From positions 7,243,105 through 7,307,104 of the forward strand of contig ML679974.1 in assembly GCA_007922225.1 (NCBI GenBank): DNA of 64,000 bases, in the 5' to 3' direction. The DNA is from Emydura subglobosa. Lineage: Eukaryota > Chordata > Testudines > Chelidae. The position numbers and the translations under genes are program-made. The notes under the pieces are model-generated. The model made no database searches and was not told the origin of the DNA. It worked only from the letters and a program-made list of their open reading frames with translations. Shown in pieces: positions 23,964 to 33,880 of the stretch. How positions within the stretch are numbered: position 1 is the first letter of the stretch; each line of letters begins with the position of its first letter.

Positions 23964-24407
23964 ATGCAGCACATTTCTCTTGCAAGTTGGTACCCAGGGA
24001 TTTCCCAGTTTGCTAGATCATCTCTCCACTTTGTTTCCAACCTAACTGATCGCTTGAAGGAAACCGTGGGTCATGTTATCAGAGACCTGCAAAGGAAGAA
24101 GGTGATCTTACCAGTGGCAATCCAGACCCTTCAGGAGCAAAACAATGTCAGGAGAGAAAATGACAAGGCATTATGGGACGAGAATGAGGATCTGATCAAG
24201 GTCTTCCAGGAGAGAAACAAGGCTTTCTGGGAAAAGAACATGACCTTCTGGAAAAAGAGTATGAATCTCTGGGAAAATGTGAAGACCCTATTAATGGATG
24301 ACCTGGAGCTTTGGGGAGAGGACCTAGACCAATGGAAAAATGAGTTGGACCTTTGGAAGAAGGAACTGGACCTCTGGGAAGAAGAACTGGAATTCCTTGC
24401 AGAGTAA
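23964..24407 (+). CDS. CCDC70-like coiled-coil protein, short copy
   Basis: Predicted 147-aa protein. After a non-repetitive N-terminus of about 54 residues, it becomes a run of about a dozen seven-residue units (KALWDEN, KVFQERN, KAFWEKN, MTFWKKS, LDLWKKE, LDLWEEE), with aromatic or leucine at position 3 and usually Trp at position 4. This spacing and the repeated F-W/L-W words are the hallmark of mammalian CCDC70, a protein of about 230 aa of unknown biochemical function that I recall as testis-enriched. The start is the first ATG after an in-frame TGA at 23955; -3 is A. AATAAA follows 115 bp after the stop. A second, longer copy lies 7.2 kb downstream on the same strand. The frame is intact, which argues for a real gene. 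The alternative is a young pseudogene or lineage-specific paralogue. Confidence 0.72.
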   Translation: MQHISLASWYPGISQFARSSLHFVSNLTDRLKETVGHVIRDLQRKKVILPVAIQTLQEQNNVRRENDKALWDENEDLIKVFQERNKAFWEKNMTFWKKSMNLWENVKTLLMDDLELWGEDLDQWKNELDLWKKELDLWEEELEFLAE

Positions 24408-24523
24408 GAATGGCCATTAGGAAGAGAAAAGAACCAGTGTAAACTACTGTATTGGCCCAGAAGTCAAACAATTGTATTTTTATGTGTGTACAATAACTCC
24501 TGTCTTCTTGAGCTAAGAAACCT

Positions 24524-24529
24524 AATAAA
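24524..24529 (+). terminator. Polyadenylation signal AATAAA, gene 1
   Basis: Canonical hexamer 'cctaataaagtattg' downstream of the short CCDC70-like frame. The sequence just past it resembles that past the AATAAA of the second copy. Confidence 0.6.
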
Positions 24530-24599
24530 GTATTGATTGAGTTTCAGCCTCACAAGCTTCAGAGTGTTTTACTTCTGGGTTTATTTGTATTGCATTCAT

Positions 24600-25037
24600 T
24601 TTATTTCCTTGTTTCCATTTCTGCTCTCTTGTGTGAGGGTCAATGTCACACAAACATTATTCACCAGCCCAGTCTCCAATCCTTTCACCTGTAGAAAAGG
24701 AGTTAGTGTGGTCTACTAGAGCTTAACTCTCAGGAAAAAGAACGTGTAACCACCAAATTGCTCTTAGTCCTAATAAAATTAAACAGAATTGTTTACAGAA
24801 TCATTTATTTTCTTACATATGATGCAGTGGAGGTGATAAATATTATTAGCTAATTTTCTTTTAGAATGCAAGAGATTATTCACTCCTGCATCTTAAATGA
24901 CTCCCTCGAATGATGGTACCAAACCAGAAGCTAAGTGGGAAAGGTTTTTGGAAGCAGAATCTCACAGTTATTGAGTGGGAATGCAACTCTGAATAAATTG
25001 AATGAAGAACTCAGGATCTGCCTCATACATTTTTACA
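24600..25037. other. Unassigned sequence
   Basis: Downstream flank of gene 1, AT-rich. No gene seen. Confidence 0.4.
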
Positions 25038-25985
25038 GGGACCAGTTCTTGGCACGGCATTATTTAATATTTCCATCTACAGTTTAAAAGAAAACATAAA
25101 ATCATTACTAATAAACTGCAGATGACACAAAGATTGGTGGAGTGATAAACAATGAAGAGGACAAGTCACTGATACCAGAATGATCTGAATCACTTGGTAA
25201 GCTGAGCACAAGCAAACAACATTTGTCTTTTAATATGGCCAAATGTAAAGTTATGCATCTAGGAACAAAGAACATAGGCCATCCCTGCAGGATGTTGGAC
25301 TCTATCCTGGAAAGCAATGACTCTGAAAAAGATTTAGAGATTATGGTGGATAATCAGCTGAACATAAACTCCCGGTATGAAACTGAAGTCAAAAAAGCGA
25401 ATGTGATCCTTGAACACAGAAACAGGGAATCGTGAGTAGGAGAAGGGAGGTTATTACCTTTGTATTTGGCACTGATGTGACAGCTGCTGGAATAACTGTG
25501 TCCAGTTCTGGTGTCCACAATTCAAGAATGAGTAAATTGGAGAAGGTTCACAGAAGAGCATGAGAACGATTAAGGTTGGAAAATATACCTTATAATGATA
25601 GATTCAAGGAGCTCAATCTATTTAGCTTCACAAAGAGAAGGTTAAGGGGTGACTTAATCACAGTTTGTAAGTACCTACATAGGGAACAAAAAATATTTAT
25701 TAGACTCTTCAGTCTGGCAGACAAAGATACAAGCTCCAGTGTCTGGAAGTTGTAGCTATACAATTCAGGCTGGTAATAAGATACAATTATTTAACAGTGA
25801 GGGTAATTACCAAAGACTGTAGTGGGTTCTCCATCACTGGTAATGTTTAAATCAATATTAGAGGTTTTTCTGACAGATATGCTCCACGTATTAATTCAGG
25901 AAAGTCTTGTTTTCTGTGTTATACAGGAAGGCAGACTAGTGGTTCCTTCTGGTCTTATAATCCATGAAATCATGAATTTTTTAAA
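25038..25985 (+). mobile_element. CR1 LINE, 5'-truncated, 3' half of ORF2 and 3' end
   Basis: Sense copy. It opens at the reverse transcriptase region ('gggaccagttcttggcac', then 'gcagatgacacaaagattgg', the DNA for the A-D-D-T-K-I motif). It continues through 'tggataatcagctgaacata', 'tccagttctggtgtccaca' and 'aaggttaaggggtgactta' and ends in the CR1 3' tail ('ttccttctggtcttataatc'). The frame is broken; 25223-25435 is a remnant piece of ORF2. Confidence 0.9.
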
Positions 25986-26279
25986 CATACTTAAACCATA
26001 AAAAGTTTCTAATCTTGATACTGGAAGTCTGGAGCGTCTAATCAAACCAATGTCATGGGACATGCACTGCAGAACTGCAGCTTTGAGAAATTAGAGTTTC
26101 AAGCATGGGGATCTATCAGAAGAGAATAAAAACCTGGGATCACCCTTCCCAGTGGAAAGCCAGCACAGTTGTCCCACTGGAAACATACGTAGGCAAACTA
26201 TGACTGGCACTTGTTTGGGTATCTAATGGGGAGTGAGGGCCTAATACTTTACAGATGCACAGCACTTATGCATAGGCAC
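25986..26279. other. Unassigned sequence
   Basis: Short stretch between a CR1 and a palindromic element. No gene seen. Confidence 0.4.
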
Positions 26280-28575
26280 TGTCACCTGCATTCACAAAGC
26301 CTGAATTAGGTGCCTAGGCCCCTATACAATGAATAGGGAGAGCTAAGCGCCTTAGACCGCGATTCACAAAAGTGACCAGGCTAAGACTAGAGTCTCCTAG
26401 GCTAGCCAATGGGAGATGCTGACAAGAGGGATGTGCACTAAGCCCCACCCCTCTCATGGAGCTAGATGCCTATGTCCAGGCTGCAGGAAGACACCAATCT
26501 GTGCTAGTAATCCATTAACAGGAACCTCCTTGGAGTTAGGTGCCTATGCTATTTTTACAAGGGAGAGAGGGGGAGGAGAGAGGCTCTCCCTCAAAACTTT
26601 TAGCTATGTGATTAGGGTACTCACCTGGAATGTGAGAGGCCCTGGTCAAGTCCCCCAACTGCCTGAGGGGGAGAAAGGATTTGAACAGAGATTGGCCACC
26701 TCTCAGGTGCGTGCTCTAGCCAGTGGGTTATGGGATATTCTGATGTGGGGAATCCTCGGTCGGTCCTCTTTAAGCTGTTGCACGCTAGATAAATACTTAC
26801 AGAGTGATTGAGAGAGCATACAAGCATGAGAATGACTCTGTAGCCTGGTGGTTACGTCACTCACCAAGAATGAAGGTTAGCCAGGGTCCAGTCTTCCTGC
26901 TCCAATGACTCTTAAATTATTGATCCAGATTTCACAGTTTCAACAGGAGAGACGGAGGGAGCCTCCACATTTGAATGTCCCATAGTTCAGTGGTTAGAAC
27001 GCTCTCCTGAGAGGTGGCAAATCCCTCATCAAATCCCTTCTCCACAGGCAGGGCAGGGAGTTGAACTGGGGGCTCCCACCTCCCAGGGTATTCACCACCA
27101 GGCTAAAAGTTATGAGGGAGGTTCCTCTACCCTCTCCCCCCGCAGTTTTATATGAACTCACCCGAAGGGCCCAATCCAGAAGGCGTGTTCAAAGGGCGCC
27201 TGCCAGACCAGGCCTCACACGCAACTGAAGTGGCCAAATGCCAGTCTTCCCCAGTTTGTGAATCATACTGGGGCTTAGGCAGGAGACCGATGTCCAGACA
27301 TCTAGAGTGAAGCAGCAGTGCACATACTCAGAGGCAGAAGCACAGGCACCGAGGAAATTTTACTTTGAAAAACTTATGCCTTGTCTACACTAAAAAAATA
27401 AGTCGACATATTTATTTATGTCAACTTTCAGCCACTGCTATAATTACAGTGGTAGCTCATGTTCACACTGCTCTCCTTGGGCCGGTGGAGTGTGTCCTCA
27501 CCAGAAGCCCTTCCACCGACCTAAGGGGCAGTGTGGGGGGAGCTAAGAGATCCATCTCTGAAGCACCCTGTAGGCTGTCCTCTCCCCACCCCCACTCCCA
27601 GGCCCAGCCGGGAGTTGGGGCAGCCGCACGGGGACTTCTCCCTGCGTCCTGCCCAATCCCAGGTTTGAGCTGGGAGTGGGCTGCAGTAGCCCACTTTCGG
27701 GGTTGGGGCTGAAGCCTTCTGCACCCCGGCTGCGAGCTGGATGGGGGGCAGCTTCCTGTGCCCTGGCTGGGAGCTGGGTGGCAGCCTCCGGCAACTGCGG
27801 CAGCTGCCCACATCACACCCAGTCCCAGCTGGGAGGCAAGCGGCAGTGGCTGATGCCCTGGGAAGCCAGATAGCAGCCACCCACGTCCTGCCTGGTTCCA
27901 GATCCCAGCTGGGAAGTGGGCAGCAGCCACTTGCTCCCTGGCTGGGTCCAGGGGGAAGCCACCCTCCTCCCGACCTCCCAGCCGGGCGGCAGATGCCCAT
28001 GGCTTGTCTGAGTCCCAGGGACTCACAGCAACAGCCACCCATGCCCCAGCTCGCAGCTGGGAGCCAGTTCACAGCCTCCCGCACTCAGCTCAGAGCCCCC
28101 GCACCCTGGGCTTGCCCTGCAAGCCAGGCAACAGCCTCCTGCTATCCAGCTAGTAGCCAGGAGCCCAGCGGCTTGCAGAGCCAGGTTCCAGCCCCTAACA
28201 GAGCAGTGAAACTGATAACTATGACAGCCCCTCCACCACTGTAAAGGGACACAGTGTCTACACTAACACTGTCATCCTACCTCTGCTGACAAAAGCCCTA
28301 TGCCTTTCGTAGAGGTGTTTTTATTTTGTCAGAAAAACAGGGCAGTTTTGCAGCAGGGAGGTGACAGTAGTGTATACACCAGCACTATTTTGTTGACAGA
28401 AGCTGACTTTCATCGACAAAACTCTCTTGTGTAGACCAGGGCTTAGGTGCCAAGTGAGTTTAGGTGCCTATAAGGTTCAACCGGCATTTTGTGCATCACA
28501 GTGGTGCTGAAAAAGGGACTTAGGTGCCTAAAACAGTGATTTAGTCACCTAACTCATTTTGTGCATCCAGACCTA
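26280..28575. mobile_element. Long palindromic element, interrupted
   Basis: The left end carries 'cctgcattcacaaagcctga', 'aggtgcctaggccccta' and 'gcgattcacaaaagtg'. The right end (28446-28575) carries 'gtgagtttaggtgccta', 'gggacttaggtgcctaaa' and 'aactcattttgtgcatcc'. Inside are tRNA-gene-like words arranged as inverted pairs: 'agggtactcacctggaatg' and 'cctctcaggtgcgtgct', and later 'gttcagtggttagaacg'. I infer a long foldback DNA element. It is split by the GC-rich insertion at 27373-28445. The 131-aa frame at 26416-26811 is a by-product. Confidence 0.5.
27373..28445. mobile_element. Non-autonomous DNA transposon with GC-rich repeat core
   Basis: Inverted ends: 'tgccttgtctacact' at the left and 'tgtgtagaccagggc' at the right, with further pairing inside ('aagtcgacatattta' against 'ttcatcgacaaaactc'). 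The core (27580-28190) is about 65% or more G+C and consists of degenerate copies of a unit like 'cccagctgggaggcaag'. 'ctta' flanks both sides. The type is that of hAT-like MITEs known in turtles. The open frames of 167-191 aa on both strands arise from the repeat core. Confidence 0.7.
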
Positions 28576-28596
28576 TATAGATTGTAAAATATGTAG

Positions 28597-28703
28597 GATG
28601 GGGTTTTCAAAGACACCTAAGGGATTTAGGTGCCCAACTCCTAATGACTTTTGGAGAAAGTAGGATACCTAACTCCTGTAGGTGCCTTAGAAAACCCCAC
28701 CCT
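28597..28703. repeat. Palindromic MITE-like element
   Basis: Inverted ends 'ggggttttcaaagacacct' and 'aggtgccttagaaaacccc', about 105 bp. The element at 59214-59310 has the same terminal words. Confidence 0.7.
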
Positions 28704-28852
28704 TAATTTGCAATGTACTTGTATACTATACAAGAGTGAATTTCCAGGCTCCCCATCTACCTTCCATCCCCACTCAGTTTATTGAAGCATTAGCATGTAG
28801 AGAAGGGGACCTTATTGCAGAAAGTGTGCTGGAAGCTAGCCAAGTATTGTCT

Positions 28853-28975
28853 ACTTGGAGATTTCTAAGAGCAGATTAGACAAACACCTACTTGGTCCTT
28901 ACTCAGCACAGAGGGTTGGACTAGATGAACTCTTGAGATCCCTTCCAGCCCTTCATTTCTATAATTCTTGTGCTC
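28853..28975 (+). mobile_element. CR1 LINE 3' end fragment
   Basis: Sense 3' tail of a CR1 subfamily: 'ttggagatttctaagagcag', 'ttagacaaacacct', 'ggttggactagatgaactc', 'gatcccttccagccctt', ending near 'ttctataattct'. The octamer-like tail repeats of CR1 are degraded. Confidence 0.85.
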
Positions 28976-30519
28976 ATCCCAACCTTCATCGCTTTGCTTC
29001 TTTCTATGCACAGAGCCCAGGGCAACCAGACATTATCTCAACACCACAAATTGCAGGGATTGGCTTTTAGAGCATTCCCAAAAGCCAGATCACCTCTCTT
29101 TCACTTCTCACGTTCCTAGATAGAGCTGGTCAAATGTGTGTGGGGCAGGGAATAATGTGTGCATACTTTTGCAAAGACATGCATTGAATTCACAGTTCTA
29201 CATGGTTAGTGTGGTCATATTAGTCCTTACCCAGAGTATTTGGATCACTGCCAAATATCTTGTGAAAATGCACATGAATCTTGCATATTTTAGTAAGAGT
29301 GATCATTCATCCAAAAACTGCAGGGAAATTTCATCATTTTGTTACACTTCAGTAATTGAAGCAGAGAGCAAAACCAATATCGAGTGATTTCACAATCATA
29401 CCACACATACTAAATAATTAAGAAGCTGCAGTCAGTCTCTGCATTCTGAGATGGAACACTAAGAGTTCTAGATCTTTTAGAACATTCTCATATTTAGGAC
29501 ATAAGCACTAATTGCCATGGCAGCACCATCCATAATGCAAGAGACTTCAGAACTGTAGAGAAGAAGAGCAGGTCAGTTCAATATAAGTAATACTTAGTTA
29601 CAATTCAGTGTCAGGAATGGAATTTTTAGTTTAGAATTCAGTCTGAGGGGTAAATAAAGACAATGAAGAGAAGATCAATATATTTCAGCAAAAAGGGCCT
29701 CAAAGCATTTTTTAGCCTTTTCCCACCCAAACTAATCATGGAAAGGTAATACCACATAGGGCTGGTAGTAAGCAATTGTACTATCTGCTGATCACTCAGT
29801 CCATTTTGGGAAAGGCATTTTTATCTATGTTCATAGTAGAGTAAACTCTGAAATGAACTCTCCATTCAACTTTTGGAATCCCTCCACTCATTTGAAAGAG
29901 CATCAAAAGTGGAGGAACAGAGGATATTTCCCTTGTCAGACAATATTGAAACAAAATCCCTGTGTTTATACATTATTGTTTTTTACAAGTAAAATTCAGC
30001 TCTGTGAAAAGAGTTAGCACAAGCTGTACGCTCTGCTTCTATGTCACTGATCCTGCAACTTCTCCTTATTGAATTCAAGGGCTCGCTATCCAGATAGACT
30101 GCTGAGTCTATGCACCATACATTGCAAGATCAGACCCTTTATCCCTATTTTGTGGGCCTCAGTCAGAGCTAAGTGGTGCATACTCCTGAGACTGGCTCTC
30201 TTCACAAGATTTCTCCCTACATTTGGATAATTCAAGATATATTTGCTGTATCTTGATGACATTGATGATTTATTGTTTTTCCAGAGCTGTTATAAAAATA
30301 TTTGCATTCAGCTTATTCCAAGTTGTTTCTTGTCATCCCCTACAGAGAAAGCAACATTATCAGAGTTGTAGGCCCATTTTCCCAATATCACTGTATTTTT
30401 TAAAATGTTCAATGCAGAAATTAGTTACAGCGTGTAAAATACAAGTGGGTTGCATCTTAAATTGTCATTTCATAATTTTTTAAATAAACAAAACTTGTAT
30501 AATAAATATTCTTTGCCTT
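28976..30519. other. Unassigned sequence
   Basis: Unique-looking, AT-rich DNA between the two CCDC70-like genes. Frames at 29136-29387 and 30223-30483 have no support. Confidence 0.4.
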
Positions 30520-30665
30520 TGTACAGCACATTCATCCTGAGGAATTCAACATGCTTCAAAATATTCATGAATTCATAATCCTCACAAGCACCAATTTGTA
30601 TAATATCATCCCTATTCTGAGGCACACAGAAGTTGAGGCAAATCTGCTATCCTTTTTTGCACTGT
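30520..30665 (-). repeat. Probable MIR-type SINE fragment
   Basis: 'tacagcacattcatcctgag', 'aatcctcacaagcacc', 'tatcatccctattctgag' and 'agaagttgaggc' follow the antisense MIR order. Diverged. Confidence 0.5.
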
Positions 30666-31094
30666 CTGATTCCTTACAATGGGAGTAGTTACAGTGATTT
30701 TAACTGGACTACCTGCAGATTAAGATATATAGTATTCAAACTGAATAAGGGTTGTAAAATCTCAACCTAAATGAATTGTCCAATACAACACAGAATGTAT
30801 AGAGCTGATCTGGGAAAAGAACCCAGATTTCCTCACACAATGTCAAAACTACTCTTCCAGTACTTACCTATCATGAACCACAGGAGGGGAAGTGCGAATA
30901 ATATGTCTATACAAATATTTTCTATAGTTATAATTTCCTTTAAAAATTGGGATATGACTTGATCCAACAATACCTTACCAAATCTGGCTACTTAAAATTA
31001 TGCTGGTCATATTTAAGGGCCAGTAAATTAAGTTCTATATATTTTATAAGGAGATGGTAAGAAAAAATATAACATAGACTAGTTATTTATACAG

Positions 31095-31292
31095 GCCAAG
31101 ATTTTCAAAGGGGCTAGTGATTTGGGGTGTCTCAATTTTTCAGTGCCAAATTTGAGACATCTTAAAGGAGCCTGGTTTTCAGAAAGTGGCTGTTCAGCAT
31201 CTTCTGAAAATCAAGCTCCTTTGAGGAATCTCATGTAGGATGCCCAAAAGAGAGGCACCCAAATCACTAGTCACTTTTGAAAAATCTTAGCC
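31095..31292. repeat. Palindromic MITE-like element
   Basis: Inverted ends 'gattttcaaaggggctagtg' and 'actagtcacttttgaaaaat', about 200 bp, with 'aaaggagcctggttttcag' and 'ctgaaaatcaagctccttt' as an inner inverted pair. The element at 54948-55112 is a second copy of this family. Confidence 0.75.
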
Positions 31293-31384
31293 ACAGATTT
31301 TAAACAACCCAGCATATATCCTGTTTGTGGAATAACCCATTTAGGCTTACTTGCTAACTTACTTCTCTAATGTATCTTAATTCT

Positions 31385-31586
31385 GTCCTGTACTTCATAG
31401 CTAATGCTGCTTGTTTGATTTGTATTCCTTGACTTCCTGCTTTAGTGGTCCTGACTGAGCCTTTTCACAGTCACCCACATGCTCTGCTCCTCACACAGGC
31501 TACCTGCCAGTGCTCTGTGCAGCAGCAAATTTGTGCTGAAGAGGTTCCTTGTTTCACCCAATCATCTCCAAACCAAGCAGTGACTG
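31385..31586 (+). promoter_or_regulatory. 5' flank and likely 5'UTR of CCDC70-like gene 2
   Basis: Contains the block 'acttcatagctaatgct', matching the 5' flank of gene 1. An acceptor-like 'ttcctgctttag' ends at 31444, so the coding exon may start there with 142 bp of leader. An overlapping frame (from 31445) has no CCDC70 similarity. Confidence 0.4.
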
Positions 31587-32534
31587 ATGGACCAGAGGAA
31601 GCAAAAAACAGAACAAGGATTGGACTATGGCACCTTACAGGTCAGAATAAACAATGAGACATCTGTCTCCCACAATACCAAGCAGGAGACCAAGAACCGT
31701 CTGGCACCCTTTACCAACCTCCGCAAAAAGCAGCTCAGCAAGAATCTGAAGGAGGAGAAAAGGGCCTTACAAGAAGAGATCAAAGTCTTCTGGGAGGAGA
31801 ACAAAGATTTCCATGGAGAGGTCAAGGCCTTTCAAGAGGAGAACACAGCCAAGGCCTTGGAATTGGAGATTAAGACCTTTCGAAAGAAGAACAGGGGCTT
31901 CATGGAAGAGATCAAGGCATTCCTGGAGAACAACAAATTTTTCCTGGAGGAGATCAAGGCCTTCCAACTGAAAAAGAAAGCTTTCCAGGAACAGGTTAGC
32001 ACCATTCAAGAGAAGATTGAAGCCTTCCAGGAGAAGATCAAGGTTTCTGAGGAGGAGATTGCGGCCTTTGAGGAAAGGAATGAGGCTTTCCGGGAAACAA
32101 TCAGAGTCTTCCAGAGAAAAAACAAGGGCTTTCAAGAAAAAAATAAGGCCCTGCGTGAGAAAAACAAAGCCTTGCAGGAAAAGAATGAAGCTGTCCAGGA
32201 GAAGAACAATACTTTCTGGAAGGAATACAAAGCTTTCTGGAAGAAGGACAAGGTCTTCTGGGAGGAAGATATGGCTATCTCAAGGGATAAAATGGCCCTC
32301 TGGGAAGAGTACATGGCTTTCAGGGAGAATGATCAGGACCTACAAGAGGAAAAAGGAGCTCTTTGGGACATGGTAGAAGTCCTGTGGGATGAGAAATATG
32401 CCCTGTGGAAAAAGGTACACAGCCCTCCAGGAGAAGAACAACTAGCTGAAGCTGCAGAGAACAATGCTGATGGTGATCATGGCCCAGCTCTACATACTAT
32501 GACCAAGGCATCAGAGGAAGCAAGGCAGATCTAG
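31587..32534 (+). CDS. CCDC70: CCDC70-like coiled-coil protein, long copy
   Basis: Predicted 315-aa single-exon protein. Residues 1-58 are non-repetitive. Residues 59-277 are 31 consecutive seven-residue units with a single two-residue break (KAFQEEN, KTFRKKN, KAFLENN, EAFQEKI, KALREKN, KAFWKKD, KVFWEED, MALWEEY). The last 38 residues are acidic and unstructured-looking. Glu/Lys alternation and an aromatic or Leu every seventh residue predict one long helix or coiled coil. The Trp-rich second half ('FWKEYKAFWKKDKVFW') is very close to the centre of mammalian CCDC70; the mammalian protein is shorter (about 230 aa), so the array here is longer. Cellular role is unknown. The start is the first ATG after an in-frame TGA at 31581; -3 is C and +4 is G, a middling context. 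AATAAA lies 84 bp past the stop. The uninterrupted frame through repetitive DNA argues for selection. Confidence 0.82.
   Translation: MDQRKQKTEQGLDYGTLQVRINNETSVSHNTKQETKNRLAPFTNLRKKQLSKNLKEEKRALQEEIKVFWEENKDFHGEVKAFQEENTAKALELEIKTFRKKNRGFMEEIKAFLENNKFFLEEIKAFQLKKKAFQEQVSTIQEKIEAFQEKIKVSEEEIAAFEERNEAFRETIRVFQRKNKGFQEKNKALREKNKALQEKNEAVQEKNNTFWKEYKAFWKKDKVFWEEDMAISRDKMALWEEYMAFRENDQDLQEEKGALWDMVEVLWDEKYALWKKVHSPPGEEQLAEAAENNADGDHGPALHTMTKASEEARQI
31761..32417 (+). repeat. 21-bp tandem coding repeat
   Basis: The heptad array of the long CCDC70-like gene at DNA level: degenerate 21-bp units such as 'aaggccttccaactgaaaaag' reduced to the core 'ttccaggagaagatc'. The register is kept over 31 units apart from one six-base insertion (codons T-A before KALELEI). 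Opposite-strand frames (31625-31825, 31767-32135, 32132-32314) are shadows of this periodicity. Confidence 0.8.
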
Positions 32535-32617
32535 AGGAGTACCTTGCCGCCAAGCCCATGTGTTCTCATGCCTGCTGAAACACACATACATATTTGCTCT
32601 TTTGACCCGGAAAGCTT

Positions 32618-32623
32618 AATAAA
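32618..32623 (+). terminator. Polyadenylation signal AATAAA, gene 2
   Basis: Canonical hexamer in 'agcttaataaagacctgat'. Sequence from about 32650 ('acttcagagcattattttac') resembles that after gene 1 ('gcttcagagtgttttactt'). Confidence 0.65.
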
Positions 32624-32699
32624 GACCTGATGGAGCTTTAGAAAAAGGGAACTTCAGAGCATTATTTTACCTTTAAGTATTTTTTCATTGCATTTGTTT

Positions 32700-32995
32700 C
32701 CTTCAGCTGTGTCCAAGTTGGATTCTCAGACGGGTGAGGTTCTAACAGCCAAAATTACTTGCTGTCATTCTAAAAATAGTTGTGAATTGCACAGACACAA
32801 AAAACTTCCTTACAAATACAGCTTTCTTTAATCCCACTACAGATTGCTGAATTTCTTTTTTTAAATGTTTCCCAAGAAATTTAACTGCCATGTCTGGTTT
32901 GCAATTATTCACGGGGTAATTTGTTTGTTTGTTTGTTTATGTTATTTTCATGTATTCAGATCACTTCCTGATATCTGCGAAAATATTCAAGAGCA
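32700..32995. other. Unassigned, with a short (GTTT)n tract
   Basis: A (TTTG)n-like tract lies at about 32920-32940. No gene seen. Confidence 0.5.
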
Positions 32996-33104
32996 GATCT
33001 GGTTGAAATTTTCTGAATTTTGAATTTAAATGAAACAAAATGGGATGAAATTTTGCAAACTTTTTTGCAAAAATATCATCTCCTTTTTCAGCCAACCCGT
33101 GAAG
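32996..33104. repeat. A/T-rich palindromic element (MITE-like)
   Basis: Ends 'atctggttgaaattttctg' and 'ctcctttttcagccaacc' are inverted. Same general type as 22551-22948, shorter. Confidence 0.5.
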
Positions 33105-33778
33105 TGGTGTCCTCCCCACACACAGGACGGGAAGGGGTGAAGGTGGCCAGGTAGGCCTGTTAACTCCACAGGGTGCACCTGGAGGGAGAGCCCAGGAGCA
33201 GGGAATTGATGGCAAGCAGATTCAGTTGGGCAGGAACAGGCAGGACCTATAAAGCTACGAAGCTGGCACCAGACAGGGGCTGCTGCTGGGACAGAGCAGT
33301 AGTCACTCCTTGGGAAGAGAGAGGAGGGTATGGAGCTGGTACTCCCAGAGAAAGGAGGGGAGCCAGCCAAGGTAGGAAGCAGTCCATGGAAGGAGCAGCG
33401 AGGGCTGGGAGAGTAAAGTCCAGAACTGCTGAGTAGAGGATCCTTGGATGGAACCCGGAGTAGAGGACAGGCCCGGATTCCCCTACCAGCCTCTGAAATA
33501 GTGATATCTGAGGCAGTGAATTGGAAGACTGCCTAGAACTGCTGAAGGAAAGACTTTGATATACCCTGGAAGGGGGAACGCTAAGTGACCTGGCCAGAGG
33601 GCTGAGTCATGAAGAGGATGCTGCGGTTCTTGGAGTGAGAAAGGGGCTGCAGACCACGAGAGAGACAGACAGATGGCGTGCAACAATGGGAAGGGGCATC
33701 GACCTCGAGAGCTAATCCCCAGAGTGACCAGGAGGAGGCACCAGACAAGCAGTGACTGGTGCTTCCTGTGACATGAGT
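33105..33778 (+). repeat. Possible LTR-like GC-rich repeat
   Basis: A G-rich block with a TATA-like 'gacctataaagctacg' near 33245, then 'cccggattcccctaccag' (33470s), 'gacctggccagagggc' and 'cagagtgaccaggaggaggc'. This order recalls a long LTR-type repeat of turtle genomes. It begins 'tgaagtgg' and ends 'ctgtgaca', but no flanking duplication is evident. It lies between two A/T-rich foldbacks. Confidence 0.4.
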
Positions 33779-33880
33779 AGAACTGGTTGAAAAAAATTAA
33801 ACTCTTTCCCCAAAAGAGGATTTTGGGCTGGGGGTGAAAATTTTAATGGAAAAATTATTCCATTTCTCAATTAGTTCTAT
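33779..33880. repeat. A/T-rich palindromic element (MITE-like)
   Basis: Ends 'agaactggttgaaaaaaatt' and 'tttctcaattagttct' are imperfectly inverted. Same terminal word as the element at 22551-22948. Confidence 0.5.

Noticed and set aside
27463..28244. Long open frames (167-191 aa) on both strands
   Set aside because: They all lie in the GC-rich repeat core of the transposon at 27373-28445. Simultaneous openness in several frames is expected from that composition, and no domain is visible.
31625..32376. Minus-strand and alternative-frame ORFs over the CCDC70-like gene
   Set aside because: The 21-bp periodicity keeps other frames open. Only the + frame starting at 31587 has the CCDC70-like heptad pattern.
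33026..33436. Frames in the G-rich block
   Set aside because: They lie in a probable LTR-like repeat and overlap on both strands.
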